Source of the DNA: JBHJGP01 sp050331695
GTDB taxonomy: Bacteria > Pseudomonadota > Alphaproteobacteria > Geminicoccales > Geminicoccaceae
Direction: 5' to 3'
Length of the DNA stretch: 64,000 bases
Assembly: GCA_050331695.1 (NCBI GenBank)
Contig: JBHJGP010000020.1
Coordinates: 29,667-93,666, forward strand
Below, piece by piece: positions 15,358 to 24,870 of the stretch (positions within the stretch are counted from its first letter, which is position 1; every line of letters begins with the position of its first letter). The position numbers and the translations under genes were made by a program. Below the pieces are notes generated by a model that was given only the letters and a program-made list of their open reading frames with translations, ran no database searches and had not been told where the DNA came from.

Positions 15358-16866
15358 TCAGGACGTGGTTGTGTTGAGCCGGGCGCGGGCCAGATCGCCG
15401 AGCACCGTGCCTGCCGCCTGGTAGGTGGCCCGATAAGCATGGAACAGCTCGTCATAGCGATCGGCGAGCAGTGGGTCGGGTTCGAAGGTCTGTCCCACCT
15501 GCACCATCGCTTCCACCCCTTCCTGGGCGTCCGAAAACGTGCCAGCGGCCTGGCCCGCGAGGATCGCGCAGCCGATCAGCCCGCCCTCAGCATTGGCGGT
15601 CGTGGTCAGCGGCAAACGGTAGATGTCGGCCTTGATCTGCAACCACAAAGGTGCCGCCGCGCCACCGCCAATGACCATAAGTCTGCTGACATCGCCCCCC
15701 TCGCGGCGCATCAGTTCGAGATCCTGGCGCGAGGCGAAGGCGACGCCCTCCATCACCGCCCGGAAAATGTCGCCGGACCCGGACGCACTGGAAAGACCGA
15801 CGAGCTGCCCCTTGGCGGCTTCCCGGCCGGGCACGCGCTCGCCCGTGAGGTAGGGCAAAAACAGAACACCGCCCGCGCCGGCGCCGGCGGCCTCGGCGAG
15901 CGCGTCGACCTCGTGCCAGTCTTCGCCGCCGTTCATCAATCGCCGGGCCCAGCGCAGCGCGTCACCGCCGGCATCCAAAATGGCGAAGGACACCCAACCT
16001 TCGTCAACCGCGCAGAGATTGTTGAGGGTCGGCGCCGGGATCGGCCTGGTGCCGAGCCGGGAAACGATGTTTGAGGTGCCAGCGACCTCGCAGCCCTGAC
16101 CCGCTTCGATCACCCCGGCGCCGAGAACCGCGACCAGAAAGTCGCCGCCGCCGACCACGACCGGCAGACCCATCGGCAGACTGGTTTCGTCGGCAACGGT
16201 GCTGGTGATCTGACCGATCACCGAGGCCGCATGATGGATCGGCGGCAGCTTCTCCATGTCCAGGCCCAAACAGTCGACGAGCTCCGGCGCGTAGAACAAG
16301 TTCTGATGGTTCATCAGAAAACTGCCGGAGGCTTCGGATCGGTCGGTCGCGACCTCGCCTGTCAGCCGGAAATTGACGAAGTCCTTCGGTGTCAGGATCG
16401 TTCGGGCCCGTTCGTAGGCCGGGCGCTGATGATCGCGCATCCAGGCAAGCTTGAAGCCGATCCAGCTGGGTGATGGCTGGTTCGCCGCCATCTGGGTCAG
16501 CTCGAGCAGATCTTCCCGACCGCGCACCCGGGCAACCTGGTCGGTAGCGCGCTTGTCATTCCAGAGTTGGACCCGCTCCAGCAGCACCTCGCCATCGGCG
16601 CCGATGGGCACCGGACCATGCATCTGACCGCAGACGGCGGCGGCCATCAGGGCGGTGCGGTCGACCTCGGGTGCCGCCATGATCTCATTGAGACAACTGA
16701 CCACGCCGGCCCACCATTGGTCGGGCGATTGCTCGGTCCATCCGGGCTGGGGCGTGGTCTGCGCGTGAGGGCGGCTGGCGAGCGCGAGCATGCGCCCCCG
16801 GGCGTCGATGACCGCCGCCCGTATACTGCCTGTGCCGACGTCGATGGTCACGAATTGCGCCATCAT
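15358..16866 (-). CDS. FGGY-family carbohydrate kinase, xylulokinase-like
   Basis: A 502-residue sugar kinase. The N-terminal phosphate loop is TIDVGTGSIRAAVID. Then come PGWTEQSPDQWW, VCGQMHGPVPI (similar to xylulokinase GQMHG), RVQLWNDKRATDQ, VVGGGDFLVAVLGAGV and the C-terminal FGGY pieces RAVMEGVAFASRQDLELM and LMVIGGGAAAPLW. It probably phosphorylates a ketose such as xylulose, but FGGY specificity cannot be read by eye. The ATG has GGGGAGGGG about ten bases upstream. It is divergent from a PfkB-family kinase, with 79 bases between the starts. Confidence 0.85.
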   Translation of the reverse strand: MMAQFVTIDVGTGSIRAAVIDARGRMLALASRPHAQTTPQPGWTEQSPDQWWAGVVSCLNEIMAAPEVDRTALMAAAVCGQMHGPVPIGADGEVLLERVQLWNDKRATDQVARVRGREDLLELTQMAANQPSPSWIGFKLAWMRDHQRPAYERARTILTPKDFVNFRLTGEVATDRSEASGSFLMNHQNLFYAPELVDCLGLDMEKLPPIHHAASVIGQITSTVADETSLPMGLPVVVGGGDFLVAVLGAGVIEAGQGCEVAGTSNIVSRLGTRPIPAPTLNNLCAVDEGWVSFAILDAGGDALRWARRLMNGGEDWHEVDALAEAAGAGAGGVLFLPYLTGERVPGREAAKGQLVGLSSASGSGDIFRAVMEGVAFASRQDLELMRREGGDVSRLMVIGGGAAAPLWLQIKADIYRLPLTTTANAEGGLIGCAILAGQAAGTFSDAQEGVEAMVQVGQTFEPDPLLADRYDELFHAYRATYQAAGTVLGDLARARLNTTTS

Positions 16867-16945
16867 GACCTGCGTGCCCCTCCCCATCTTGACGCGGGTT
16901 GCCCTGGCGTCGTCTCATACGACGAGGTGCGGCACGGGCAAAGCC

Positions 16946-17872
16946 ATGATCGATATCGTTGCGATCGGCGAACCGCTGATCGAGTTCAATCAAACTGAGC
17001 CGTCGAGGCCGGACCACTTCTTGAGAGGTTTCGGTGGCGACACCTCCAACGCCGCGATCGCGGCCGCGAGGCAGGGCGCACGGGTCGCCTACGTGACGCT
17101 CCTGGGCATGGATCGCTTTGGTGAGGCGTTCCTAGATTTATGGCAGCGCGAAGGCGTCGACACCAGCGCCGTTCGCCGCCGGGACGATGCGCCCACCGGT
17201 CTCTACTTCGTGGAGCATGACGAGAAGGGCCACCATTTCAGCTACCGGCGAGCTGGCTCGGCCGCGAGCCTGATGCGCCCCGCCGAGCTGCCGGATGATC
17301 TGATCCGCAAGGCCAAGATCATACAGCTTTCAGGCATCAGCCAGGCGATCAGCCCGTCGGCCTGCGATAGTTGCTTTCGGGCGATCGACATCGCCCATGA
17401 GGCTGGCGTCAAAGTCGCGTACGACACCAACCTTCGCCCCGCCCTTTGGCCGCTCGCCCGCGCCCGGGCGATCATCGGGGCGACGATCGCAAAGACGGAA
17501 ATCCTGCTGCCGGGCATTGACGATATGCGTCTGCTGACCGGCGAGGAGGAGCCCGAGAGGATCATGGAGGATCTGATGGATCGAGGGCCATCGATCGTCG
17601 CTCTGACGCTCGGCGAACAGGGGGTTCTGCTCGGCGTCGAGGGCCGGGTCCGACGGATCGCCGCTCACCGCGTCGACGCGAAGGACGCCACCGGCGCCGG
17701 CGACACGTTCGATGGCGCGTTCCTGGCCAGGCTGGTAGCGGGCGACGAGCCGGACCAGGCCGCCCGCTACGCGTCGGTCGCGGCCGCCCTGGCGACGACG
17801 GGTTTCGGCGCGATCGCGCCGATCCCCCGGCGCGACCAGGTCGAAGCTGCGCTCACCTCGGCCCAGTCATGA
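16946..17872 (+). CDS. PfkB-family sugar kinase, probable 2-keto-3-deoxygluconate kinase
   Basis: A 308-residue ribokinase-fold protein. The N-terminus DIVAIGEPLIEFNQ and GFGGDTSNAAIAAARQGARV are typical of KDG kinases. The catalytic anion hole and base are in DATGAGDTFDGAF (about 247-259). GLYFVEHDEKGHHFSYRRAGSAAS fits the KDG kinase substrate lid. It would feed 2-keto-3-deoxy-6-phosphogluconate into the Entner-Doudoroff route. The start MIDIVAIG is chosen from family similarity; its ribosome site is weak. No aldolase or dehydratase is adjacent, so the sugar is uncertain. Confidence 0.85.
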   Translation: MIDIVAIGEPLIEFNQTEPSRPDHFLRGFGGDTSNAAIAAARQGARVAYVTLLGMDRFGEAFLDLWQREGVDTSAVRRRDDAPTGLYFVEHDEKGHHFSYRRAGSAASLMRPAELPDDLIRKAKIIQLSGISQAISPSACDSCFRAIDIAHEAGVKVAYDTNLRPALWPLARARAIIGATIAKTEILLPGIDDMRLLTGEEEPERIMEDLMDRGPSIVALTLGEQGVLLGVEGRVRRIAAHRVDAKDATGAGDTFDGAFLARLVAGDEPDQAARYASVAAALATTGFGAIAPIPRRDQVEAALTSAQS

Positions 17873-17941
17873 TCGGCTGCCGAACCGACGAAAACGTCGA
17901 TTGCCCGGGCGAGCGTTTCACCATCGCGGTCCAGCGGGCTG

Positions 17942-19696
17942 ATGGTCGCCCAGGCCGCTAAAACCCTGGGCCGACTGGCGAGCCACGAGCAGGTGGTTCT
18001 GGGCTTCCTGGCGGTGTTGGTCGGTGCTTTGTCAGGTCTCGGCTCGATCGGCTTTCGCTACCTGATCGACGCCACCCAATGGATCTTTTTCGGGCCCGGC
18101 GCTCTTGGTGAGCTGGCAGCAGGCCTGCCCTGGTATCAGGTGGTGGCGGTGCCGACCTTCGGCGGCCTTCTGGTGGGGGTATTGTGCGTCTACGTGCTGC
18201 CCGGTGCCCCGCCCCGGGGCGTGGCCGAGGTCATCGAGGCCAACGCGTTGCGCAATGGCCGAATGTCACTGAATGCTGGGCTCAGTGCGACGCTGGTGAG
18301 CGGCCTTTCGATCGGCTGCGGCGCCTCGGTCGGTCGGGAGGGGCCGATCGTGCATCTGGGCGGCTCGCTCGCCTCCTACGTCGCCCGAAAACTGCATCTG
18401 GGCCCAAGTCTCTCCCGCACGCTCCTCGGTTGTGGCGTCGCGGCGGCGATCGCTGCCGCATTCAACGCGCCGATCGCCGGCGTTTTCTTCGCGCTCGAGG
18501 TGGTGATCGGCCACTATGGTCTGGGCGCATTTTCGCCGGTGGTGATCGCGTCCGTCGTCGGCACAATGCTCACGCGGATCCATTTCGGCGATGTGGCGGC
18601 GTTCAGCCTGCCACCCCAGATCGTCACGTCTTTCTGGGAGATGCCCGCCTTCGTGATCCTGGGCCTCTTATGTGGGCTCCTGAGCATCCTCCTCATCAAA
18701 AGCGTTGGATGGGTTCAGGATTTCCATGATCGATTGCGCATTCCCTTGTGGCTGAGGCCGGCCGTTGCCGGTGTGGCGGTAGGCGGTATCGCCGTCGGCT
18801 GTCCCGAAGTGTTGGGGATCGGTTACGACACCAATGACGCGGCGCTGCGCGGAAACTTCGTCTTCACCGCGGTGGTCACCATCGCGCTCGCCAAGAGCTT
18901 CGCGACGGTTGTCTCGCTCGGGAGCCGCTTTGGCGGCGGTATCTTCAGCCCCAGTCTGGTCATCGGCGCCACGGTTGGCGTCGCCTATGGCATGGTGGTG
19001 GGCGGCTTCTTTCCGGAGCTCAGCTCCAATTACACGCTTTACGGTATTCTCGGGATGGGGGCGATGGCGGCGAGCACCATCGGCGCGCCGATCTCGACCG
19101 TGATCATGATCTTCGAACTGACGCTGGACTACGGCGCCACCTTCGCCCTGATGGCCGCCGTCGCCGTTTCCGCGATCGTCACCAAGCAACTTCTCGGCCA
19201 TTCCTTTTTCACCTGGCAATTGGCCCAACGCGGGGTTTCGGTCAGCGACAGCCTGGAGATGGGCGTTCTGGACAAGCGCAAAGTGCGCGACGTCATGCAT
19301 CGAGACTGCATTTCGGTCGGTGAGGACACGCCGATCAGCGAGCTCTGCCACCGTTTTCGCAATAGTCACCTGCCGATCTTCGTATCCGGCGACGATGGCC
19401 GGTTGCTGGGTACCGTCGCGGTCGAGGATCTGGCGGACGTGCTGGTCGACCATCAGGAGGAGAATGAAAATTTTCGGGCCCGGGATCTGGTTCGCCAGAC
19501 CCACACGGTTTTGGTGCCCGACGACAATCTGGTGACCGCGCTCAAAAGGTCGCGGGCCCATGACGAAGACCATATTCCGGTGGTACGCAGTAAGGATGAC
19601 ATGACGGTCATCGGCGAGGTCCGGCAACGCGACTTGCTGCTGGCCTACAACCGCGCTTTGTTGGAAGCTCGCGCGCGTGAACGCGGCGAGGGATAA
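17942..19696 (+). CDS. ClC-type chloride channel/transporter with C-terminal CBS pair
   Basis: A 584-residue protein with a ClC membrane domain (about 15-430) and two CBS domains (about 443-570; KVRDVMHRDCISV and AHDEDHIPVVRSK). The gating-glutamate motif is GREGPIVHLGG with Glu133, and GGGIFSPSLVIGA is the second anion loop. Two key sites differ from E. coli ClC. The GSGIP loop reads PRGVA at 91-95. The internal proton glutamate (second Glu of FIIEE) is Val187 in FALEVV. It may therefore be a passive channel rather than an H+/Cl- exchanger. The CBS pair suggests control by nucleotides. Confidence 0.9.
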   Translation: MVAQAAKTLGRLASHEQVVLGFLAVLVGALSGLGSIGFRYLIDATQWIFFGPGALGELAAGLPWYQVVAVPTFGGLLVGVLCVYVLPGAPPRGVAEVIEANALRNGRMSLNAGLSATLVSGLSIGCGASVGREGPIVHLGGSLASYVARKLHLGPSLSRTLLGCGVAAAIAAAFNAPIAGVFFALEVVIGHYGLGAFSPVVIASVVGTMLTRIHFGDVAAFSLPPQIVTSFWEMPAFVILGLLCGLLSILLIKSVGWVQDFHDRLRIPLWLRPAVAGVAVGGIAVGCPEVLGIGYDTNDAALRGNFVFTAVVTIALAKSFATVVSLGSRFGGGIFSPSLVIGATVGVAYGMVVGGFFPELSSNYTLYGILGMGAMAASTIGAPISTVIMIFELTLDYGATFALMAAVAVSAIVTKQLLGHSFFTWQLAQRGVSVSDSLEMGVLDKRKVRDVMHRDCISVGEDTPISELCHRFRNSHLPIFVSGDDGRLLGTVAVEDLADVLVDHQEENENFRARDLVRQTHTVLVPDDNLVTALKRSRAHDEDHIPVVRSKDDMTVIGEVRQRDLLLAYNRALLEARARERGEG

Positions 19697-19710
19697 TTGA
19701 TGGGCAGGAC

Positions 19711-21960
19711 ATGGATCACGACAGCGCCGATTTGGGCGCGCTGACGGTCGGCGGAAACGCACCCTACACAGTAGGTCTTAATCCTGAGCAGCGCGACGCG
19801 GTCGTCGCCGATGACGGCCCCTTGCTGGTCCTCGCCGGCGCCGGCACGGGCAAGACGCGGGTTCTCACCACCCGGCTGGCCCATCTCCTGATGACTGGCC
19901 GGGCCCGTCCGTTCGAGGTGCTCGTGGTGACCTTCACCAACAAAGCCGCCCGCGAGATGGCGGATCGTGTGGAAACCCTTATCGGCCGGCCGATCCAGGG
20001 CATGTGGCTCGGCACGTTCCATGCGCTGGGCGCTCGTTTCTTGCGTCAGCATGCCGAGCAGATCGGCCTTAAGCCTGGCTTCTCCATTCTCGACACGGAC
20101 GATCAACTGCGCCTTCTGAAGCAGCTTCTGCAGGCATCCGATCTCGACGAGAAGAAATGGCCGCCTCGGGTGCTGGCCTCGATCATCAGCCGCTGGAAGG
20201 ATAAGGGCCTGCCGCCTGATCAGGTGCCGCCCTCGGACGCCGGCGATTTTGCCCTCGGCCGGACGATCCAGCTCTACCGTGACTATCAGGATCGGTTGAA
20301 GACGCTGAACGCCTGCGATCTCGGCGATCTCCTTCTCCACCCTCTGACCATTCTGCGCAACGAGCCCGATCTCCTGCAGACCTACAGACGAAAATTCCGG
20401 ACGATCTTGGTCGACGAGTACCAGGACACCAACGTTGCCCAATATCTGTGGCTCCGGCTTCTGGCCCAGGAGCACAAGAATATCTGTTGTGTTGGTGACG
20501 ACGATCAGTCGATCTACAGTTGGCGGGGCGCGGAGGTCGGCAACATCCTCCGCTTCGAGCGGGATTTTCCGGGCGCCCGTGTCGTCCGTTTGGAGCGCAA
20601 TTACCGCTCTACCGGACACATACTCGCCGCCGCTTCAGCGCTGATCGCCAAGAATGCGGAGCGCCACGGCAAGACGCTTTGGACCGAGGATGAGGACGGC
20701 GAGAAGGTGCGCGTCGCCGGCCTCTGGGACGATGACGAGGAGGCCCGGTTCGTCGGCGAGGAACTGGAAGCGGCGCAACGGCGCGGCGAGGCGCTGGCCG
20801 AATGCGCGGTGCTGGTGCGCGCCGGCTTCCAGACCCGGAGCTTCGAGGAACGGTTTATCGCCATGGGCCTGCCCTATCGGGTCATCGGCGGACCCCGGTT
20901 CTATGAGCGCCAGGAGATCCGGGACGCTATCGCCTATCTTCGCGTGGTCCAGCTCGACAGCGACGATCTGGCCTTCGAGCGGATCGTCAACCTGCCCCGC
21001 CGGGGCATTGGTGACGCGACCCTGGCACTCCTGCGCCGCCACGCCCGCGGTCGCCAGATCTCGATGGTCGCCTCGGTCCGCGAGATCATCGGTACCGACG
21101 AGCTCAAGCCGAAGCCCAGGGGGGCGCTTAGCCGGTTGCTTAGCGATCTGGACCGCTGGGCCACCCAGGCCATTGAGCTCCCAAGCCGGGAGCTCGTGGA
21201 ACTCGTGCTTGAGGAATCCGGCTACGTTCAAATGTGGCAGGACGACCGGTCGGCGGACGCGCCGGGACGCTTGGAGAACCTGAAGGAGCTGGTCCGCGCT
21301 GTCGCCGAATTCGATACGCTCTCTGGTTTCCTCGAACATGTCAGCCTGGTGATGGACAATGCGTCCGATCCAAGTGGTGACATGGTTACCGTGATGACCC
21401 TCCACGGCGCCAAGGGCCTTGAGTTCGACACGGTCTTTCTCGCCGGTTGGGAGGAAGGTCTGTTTCCCAACCAGCGGGCGCTCGACGAGGGCGGGCACAG
21501 TGCCTTGGAAGAAGAACGCCGCCTGGCTTATGTCGGGCTCACCCGGGCGAAGAAGCGGGCGACGGTCAGCTTTGCCGCCAACCGACGGATCTACAATCAG
21601 TGGGCATCGAGCGTGCCATCCCGGTTCGTCGAGGAACTTCCGGGTGCCCATGTCGATTTCCTGCACCGCGACGGCTTCACCTCGATGCGGATGCGCACGC
21701 CGGGCCTGCCCAGCGGCATGGGCGATGGGCAATCGCTGGAACGCTTTAACGCCAGGCGCGGACGGGCCGGGCGCACGATCGAGGCCATTGCCGAGCCGGT
21801 TGAGCGACCGACGGTGACCTATCGGGTGGGCGAACGCGTTTTCCATCAGAAGTTCGGCTACGGTCGGATTGAGGCGATCGATGGCAACAAGCTCGAGATC
21901 GCCTTTGAGAAAGCCGGCACGAAACGGGTGATCGATAGTTTCGTTGAACGGGCGGGCTGA
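19711..21960 (+). CDS. ATP-dependent DNA helicase, UvrD/PcrA/Rep family
   Basis: A 749-residue superfamily 1A helicase. Motif I is LAGAGTGKTRVL (41-52), motif Ia FTNKAAREM, motif II LVDEYQDTN (about 232-240), motif III GDDDQSIYSWRGAE, motif IV RNYRSTGHIL, motif V VMTLHGAKGLEFD and motif VI AYVGLTRAKKRA. The C-terminal VGERVFHQKFGYGRIEAI is the Tudor-like domain of PcrA/UvrD that contacts RNA polymerase. It unwinds DNA 3'-5' in repair. Its stop is two bases before the prmA start, so the two are probably co-transcribed. Confidence 0.93.
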   Translation: MDHDSADLGALTVGGNAPYTVGLNPEQRDAVVADDGPLLVLAGAGTGKTRVLTTRLAHLLMTGRARPFEVLVVTFTNKAAREMADRVETLIGRPIQGMWLGTFHALGARFLRQHAEQIGLKPGFSILDTDDQLRLLKQLLQASDLDEKKWPPRVLASIISRWKDKGLPPDQVPPSDAGDFALGRTIQLYRDYQDRLKTLNACDLGDLLLHPLTILRNEPDLLQTYRRKFRTILVDEYQDTNVAQYLWLRLLAQEHKNICCVGDDDQSIYSWRGAEVGNILRFERDFPGARVVRLERNYRSTGHILAAASALIAKNAERHGKTLWTEDEDGEKVRVAGLWDDDEEARFVGEELEAAQRRGEALAECAVLVRAGFQTRSFEERFIAMGLPYRVIGGPRFYERQEIRDAIAYLRVVQLDSDDLAFERIVNLPRRGIGDATLALLRRHARGRQISMVASVREIIGTDELKPKPRGALSRLLSDLDRWATQAIELPSRELVELVLEESGYVQMWQDDRSADAPGRLENLKELVRAVAEFDTLSGFLEHVSLVMDNASDPSGDMVTVMTLHGAKGLEFDTVFLAGWEEGLFPNQRALDEGGHSALEEERRLAYVGLTRAKKRATVSFAANRRIYNQWASSVPSRFVEELPGAHVDFLHRDGFTSMRMRTPGLPSGMGDGQSLERFNARRGRAGRTIEAIAEPVERPTVTYRVGERVFHQKFGYGRIEAIDGNKLEIAFEKAGTKRVIDSFVERAG

Positions 21961-21962
21961 TC

Positions 21963-22826
21963 TTGGATATTCAGCCGAGTCTCTGGCAGTGCCTTGTCGT
22001 GGTCCGTCGGGACCGGGTGGAGGACATCGTCTCCAGGCTTGATGACGAGGCCGAGAGCATTGCCGCCTTCGAGGTGGATGCCGGCCGCTGGCAGGTCGAG
22101 CTGTTGTTTCGCAAGCGGCCGGAAACCGCCGCGATCACATCAGCTCTTAACGGCACCGACTTCGAAAGCCTGGCGATCGCCGAACTAGACGATCGGGATT
22201 GGGTTGCCATCAATCAGGCGGCTTTCCCGCCGCAACAACTGGGCCCGTTCTGGGTCCATGGAAGTCATGTCAGCGACGACACGCCACCGGGAGCGATCCC
22301 GATCCTGGTGGACGCCGGTGCGGCGTTCGGATCAGGCGAACATGGAACCACCCAGGGATGTCTTGAAGCGCTGGCCGACCTCAGGCGAACCTTCCATCCC
22401 AAACGTATCCTCGATATGGGCTGCGGATCGGCGATCCTGGCGATCGCGGCGGCGAAGCTCTGGACCTGTCGCGGGGTTGCCGCCGACAATGACCCCTTCG
22501 CCATTGCCACCGGCCGCAACAATGTCCGGGCCAACGGCGTCCATCACCGCGTCCGCGTGATCCGCTCAGATGGCTACAACCGCACCGAGCTTCGGCGAGC
22601 CGGCCGTTTCGATCTGATCATCGCCAACATTCTGGCAAAGCCGCTATGTTCGATGGCGGGTGGCCTGGCTCACGCGCTGGCACCCGGCGGCTACGCGATC
22701 CTGTCGGGTCTCCTGCACAACCAGGCGTTCGCGGTCCGTCAGGCCCACCGGCGCGCCGGCCTCAGGCCAAAGCGTCAGCTTCAGATGGGTCCCTGGACCA
22801 CTTTGGTGATGCGCAAACCGATCTGA
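21963..22826 (+). CDS. prmA: Ribosomal protein L11 methyltransferase
   Basis: A 287-residue SAM-dependent methyltransferase. AAFGSGEHGTTQGCLEAL is the PrmA signature; DMGCGSAILAIAAAKL is motif I. GVAADNDPFAIATGRNNVRANGV and DLIIANILAKPL follow, with the NI(L)A active-site segment. The N-terminal part (1-75) is the L11-recognition domain. It trimethylates L11. The TTG start directly follows the helicase stop. A GAGCCT/AGGCTC hairpin (22825-22847) without a T run separates it from the convergent rpoH. Confidence 0.92.
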   Translation: MDIQPSLWQCLVVVRRDRVEDIVSRLDDEAESIAAFEVDAGRWQVELLFRKRPETAAITSALNGTDFESLAIAELDDRDWVAINQAAFPPQQLGPFWVHGSHVSDDTPPGAIPILVDAGAAFGSGEHGTTQGCLEALADLRRTFHPKRILDMGCGSAILAIAAAKLWTCRGVAADNDPFAIATGRNNVRANGVHHRVRVIRSDGYNRTELRRAGRFDLIIANILAKPLCSMAGGLAHALAPGGYAILSGLLHNQAFAVRQAHRRAGLRPKRQLQMGPWTTLVMRKPI

Positions 22827-22854
22827 GCCTACCGTAAGAGCAGGCTCAAGCCGG

Positions 22855-23757
22855 TCAGTGGAGCGGCAGGCTCGCGGTCTGGGCGGCGGCAGCGTCCTTG
22901 GCTTCCCGGTTGCGCATGGCCTTCTGCAGTTTCTCGAAAGCCCGAACCTCGATTTGGCGAACCCGCTCCCGGGAGATGCCATATTCGTGGCTCAGCTCCT
23001 CCAACGTCAGCGGCTCGTCGCGCAGGCGGCGTTCCGTCAGGATGTGTTTTTCCCGCTCATTGAGCACACCCATCGCCTCCTCCATGAGCTGGCGGCGATA
23101 GTCCATCTCGTCGGCTTCGACGACCACGGTCTCCTGACTCTCGCTGTCGTCGACCAGCCAATCCTGCCACTCGGTCTCGCCCTCGGCCCGCAGCGCCGCG
23201 TTCAGTGAATGATCCGGACCGTCAAGACGCCGGTTCATGTCGATCACATCCTGCTCCGACACGTCCAGATGATCGGCGATCTTCTTGACCGTTTCCGGGT
23301 GCAGATCGCCCTCTTCGATCGCCTGCATCTGGCCCTTGAGCCGTCGCAGATTAAAGAACAGTTTTTTCTGCGCCGCGGTCGTGCCCATCTTGACCATGGA
23401 CCAGCTATGCAGAATATATTCCTGAATCGCGGCCCGTATCCACCACAAGGCATAGGTGGCGAGCCGAAAGCCCCGATCGGGATCGAAGCGTTTGACCGCC
23501 TGCATAAGACCGACATTGCCCTCCGAGATGATCTCGTTCATCGGCAGGCCGTAGCCGCGATAGCCCATGGCGATCTTGGCCACCAGGCGGAGGTGGCTGG
23601 TGACCAGCTTGTGGGCCGCCTCGACATTGCCGTGCTCACGCCAGTTCTTCGCGAGCATGAACTCCTCGTCCGGTTCCAGCATCGGGAACCGGCGGATTTC
23701 GTCGAGGTAGCGGGATAGTCCCGAACCTTCGGCGGGAACGGTGGGCAAACTTGCCAT
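22855..23757 (-). CDS. rpoH: RNA polymerase heat-shock sigma factor (sigma-32)
   Basis: A 300-residue sigma-70 family factor. Region 2 is clear (IISEGNVGLMQAVKRFDPDR, then FRLATYALWWIRAAIQEYI). The RpoH box QKKLFFNLRRLK, specific to heat-shock sigma factors, follows. Region 4 has LTLEELSHEYGISRERVRQIE as its helix-turn-helix. It directs transcription of chaperone and protease genes. The ATG at 23757 has a GGAGG site eight bases upstream and is preferred over a GTG five codons earlier. The neighbour upstream is rluD on the same strand. Confidence 0.95.
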   Translation of the reverse strand: MASLPTVPAEGSGLSRYLDEIRRFPMLEPDEEFMLAKNWREHGNVEAAHKLVTSHLRLVAKIAMGYRGYGLPMNEIISEGNVGLMQAVKRFDPDRGFRLATYALWWIRAAIQEYILHSWSMVKMGTTAAQKKLFFNLRRLKGQMQAIEEGDLHPETVKKIADHLDVSEQDVIDMNRRLDGPDHSLNAALRAEGETEWQDWLVDDSESQETVVVEADEMDYRRQLMEEAMGVLNEREKHILTERRLRDEPLTLEELSHEYGISRERVRQIEVRAFEKLQKAMRNREAKDAAAAQTASLPLH

Positions 23758-23853
23758 GTCAGGCACCTCCACCTGAAAAGCGCCCCACGGCGCTCAAAGA
23801 ACAGTTTCGTTTGCCGGTCAGGCCACCCGGCGTCAGGTGATGAGAGCAATTAA

Positions 23854-24870
23854 TTAGGCTCGCTCATCTCGGTCAGGGATGTCAACGGTCTTCTCGGAAC
23901 CGTCCGTCGCCGCGGCCATCACCATGAGCTGATCGAAGGACGCCGGCGGCGCCCGCTCGAAACGCATCGCCTCGCCGCTCACCGGATGGCGAAAACCCAA
24001 TGTCCGTGCATGTAAAAAGATCCGTTCCGCCGCCGCAATCCGTTTGACTACGGCCTCGGTCACTTTGGGTTGCCTCCGGGATCGATAGACAGGATCGCCC
24101 AGGATGGGGTGGCCGATCGAGGTCAGGTGAACCCGTATCTGATGGGTTCGGCCGGTCTCGAGACGGCAACTTACCCTTGCGATATCGCCTTCCGCCACGG
24201 CGATCCGCCGCAGGTGGGTCCGGGCCGGTTTGCCGCCCCGGGCGACGATCGCCATACGCTTGCGGTCCTTGGGATGCCGGCCGATCGCGCCTTCGATCAT
24301 CTTGTGTTCCGGCGGCCGACCGAAGACCAGTGCCTCGTACACGCGCTCCACCGAATGGACCGTGAACTGGGCAGAAAGGCTCCGATGGGCACCGTCATGT
24401 TTGGCGACCACCATGACCCCGCTCACATCCTTGTCCAGCCGATGGACGATGCCGGGCCGCTCGACACCGCCGATGCCGGAAAGCTGACCCCGACAATGGT
24501 GGAGCAGGCCGTGGACCAGGGTTCCGGTTCGGTGGCCGGGGGCCGGATGGACCACCACACCCGCATCCTTGACCAGGATCAGAAGGTCGTCGTCCTCATA
24601 AAGAACATCGAGCGCCAAGGGTTCCGGCGTGAGTTCGCTCGGCTCGGCGCGCGGCATGGTCACCTGGATCCAGTCGCCGTCCTGGACGCTCTTCGACGGC
24701 TCGTTGATCTTTTCGCCGGCGACGCTTACGTGGCCGTGTCTCACCAATTGGGCGAGGCGCGTGCGTGACAGGTCAGGCAGGGCTTGAGCGAGGTAACGAT
24801 CCAAACGCTGCCCCGCGTCCGTCGGACCTACGGTAAGGCGAATGGATGATGGCGGCTCCGAAATCGACAC
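23854..24870 (-). CDS. rluD: Ribosomal large subunit pseudouridine synthase D
   Basis: A 338-residue protein. An S4 RNA-binding domain (about 17-75; QRLDRYLAQALPDLSRTRLAQ) precedes the pseudouridine synthase domain with ERPGIVHRLDKDVSGVMVVA, where HRLD holds the catalytic Asp. RLETGRTHQIRVHLTSIGHP and LHARTLGFRHPVSGEAMRFE are also typical. It modifies helix 69 of 23S rRNA. The GTG start overlaps the start of the divergent membrane-protein gene by 25 bases, so their 5' ends are interlocked. Confidence 0.94.
   Translation of the reverse strand: MSISEPPSSIRLTVGPTDAGQRLDRYLAQALPDLSRTRLAQLVRHGHVSVAGEKINEPSKSVQDGDWIQVTMPRAEPSELTPEPLALDVLYEDDDLLILVKDAGVVVHPAPGHRTGTLVHGLLHHCRGQLSGIGGVERPGIVHRLDKDVSGVMVVAKHDGAHRSLSAQFTVHSVERVYEALVFGRPPEHKMIEGAIGRHPKDRKRMAIVARGGKPARTHLRRIAVAEGDIARVSCRLETGRTHQIRVHLTSIGHPILGDPVYRSRRQPKVTEAVVKRIAAAERIFLHARTLGFRHPVSGEAMRFERAPPASFDQLMVMAAATDGSEKTVDIPDRDERA

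Noticed and set aside
22825..22847. GAGCCT/AGGCTC hairpin between convergent prmA and rpoH as a terminator
   Set aside because: The loop is 11 bases, the stem only 6, and there is no T run, so termination cannot be claimed.
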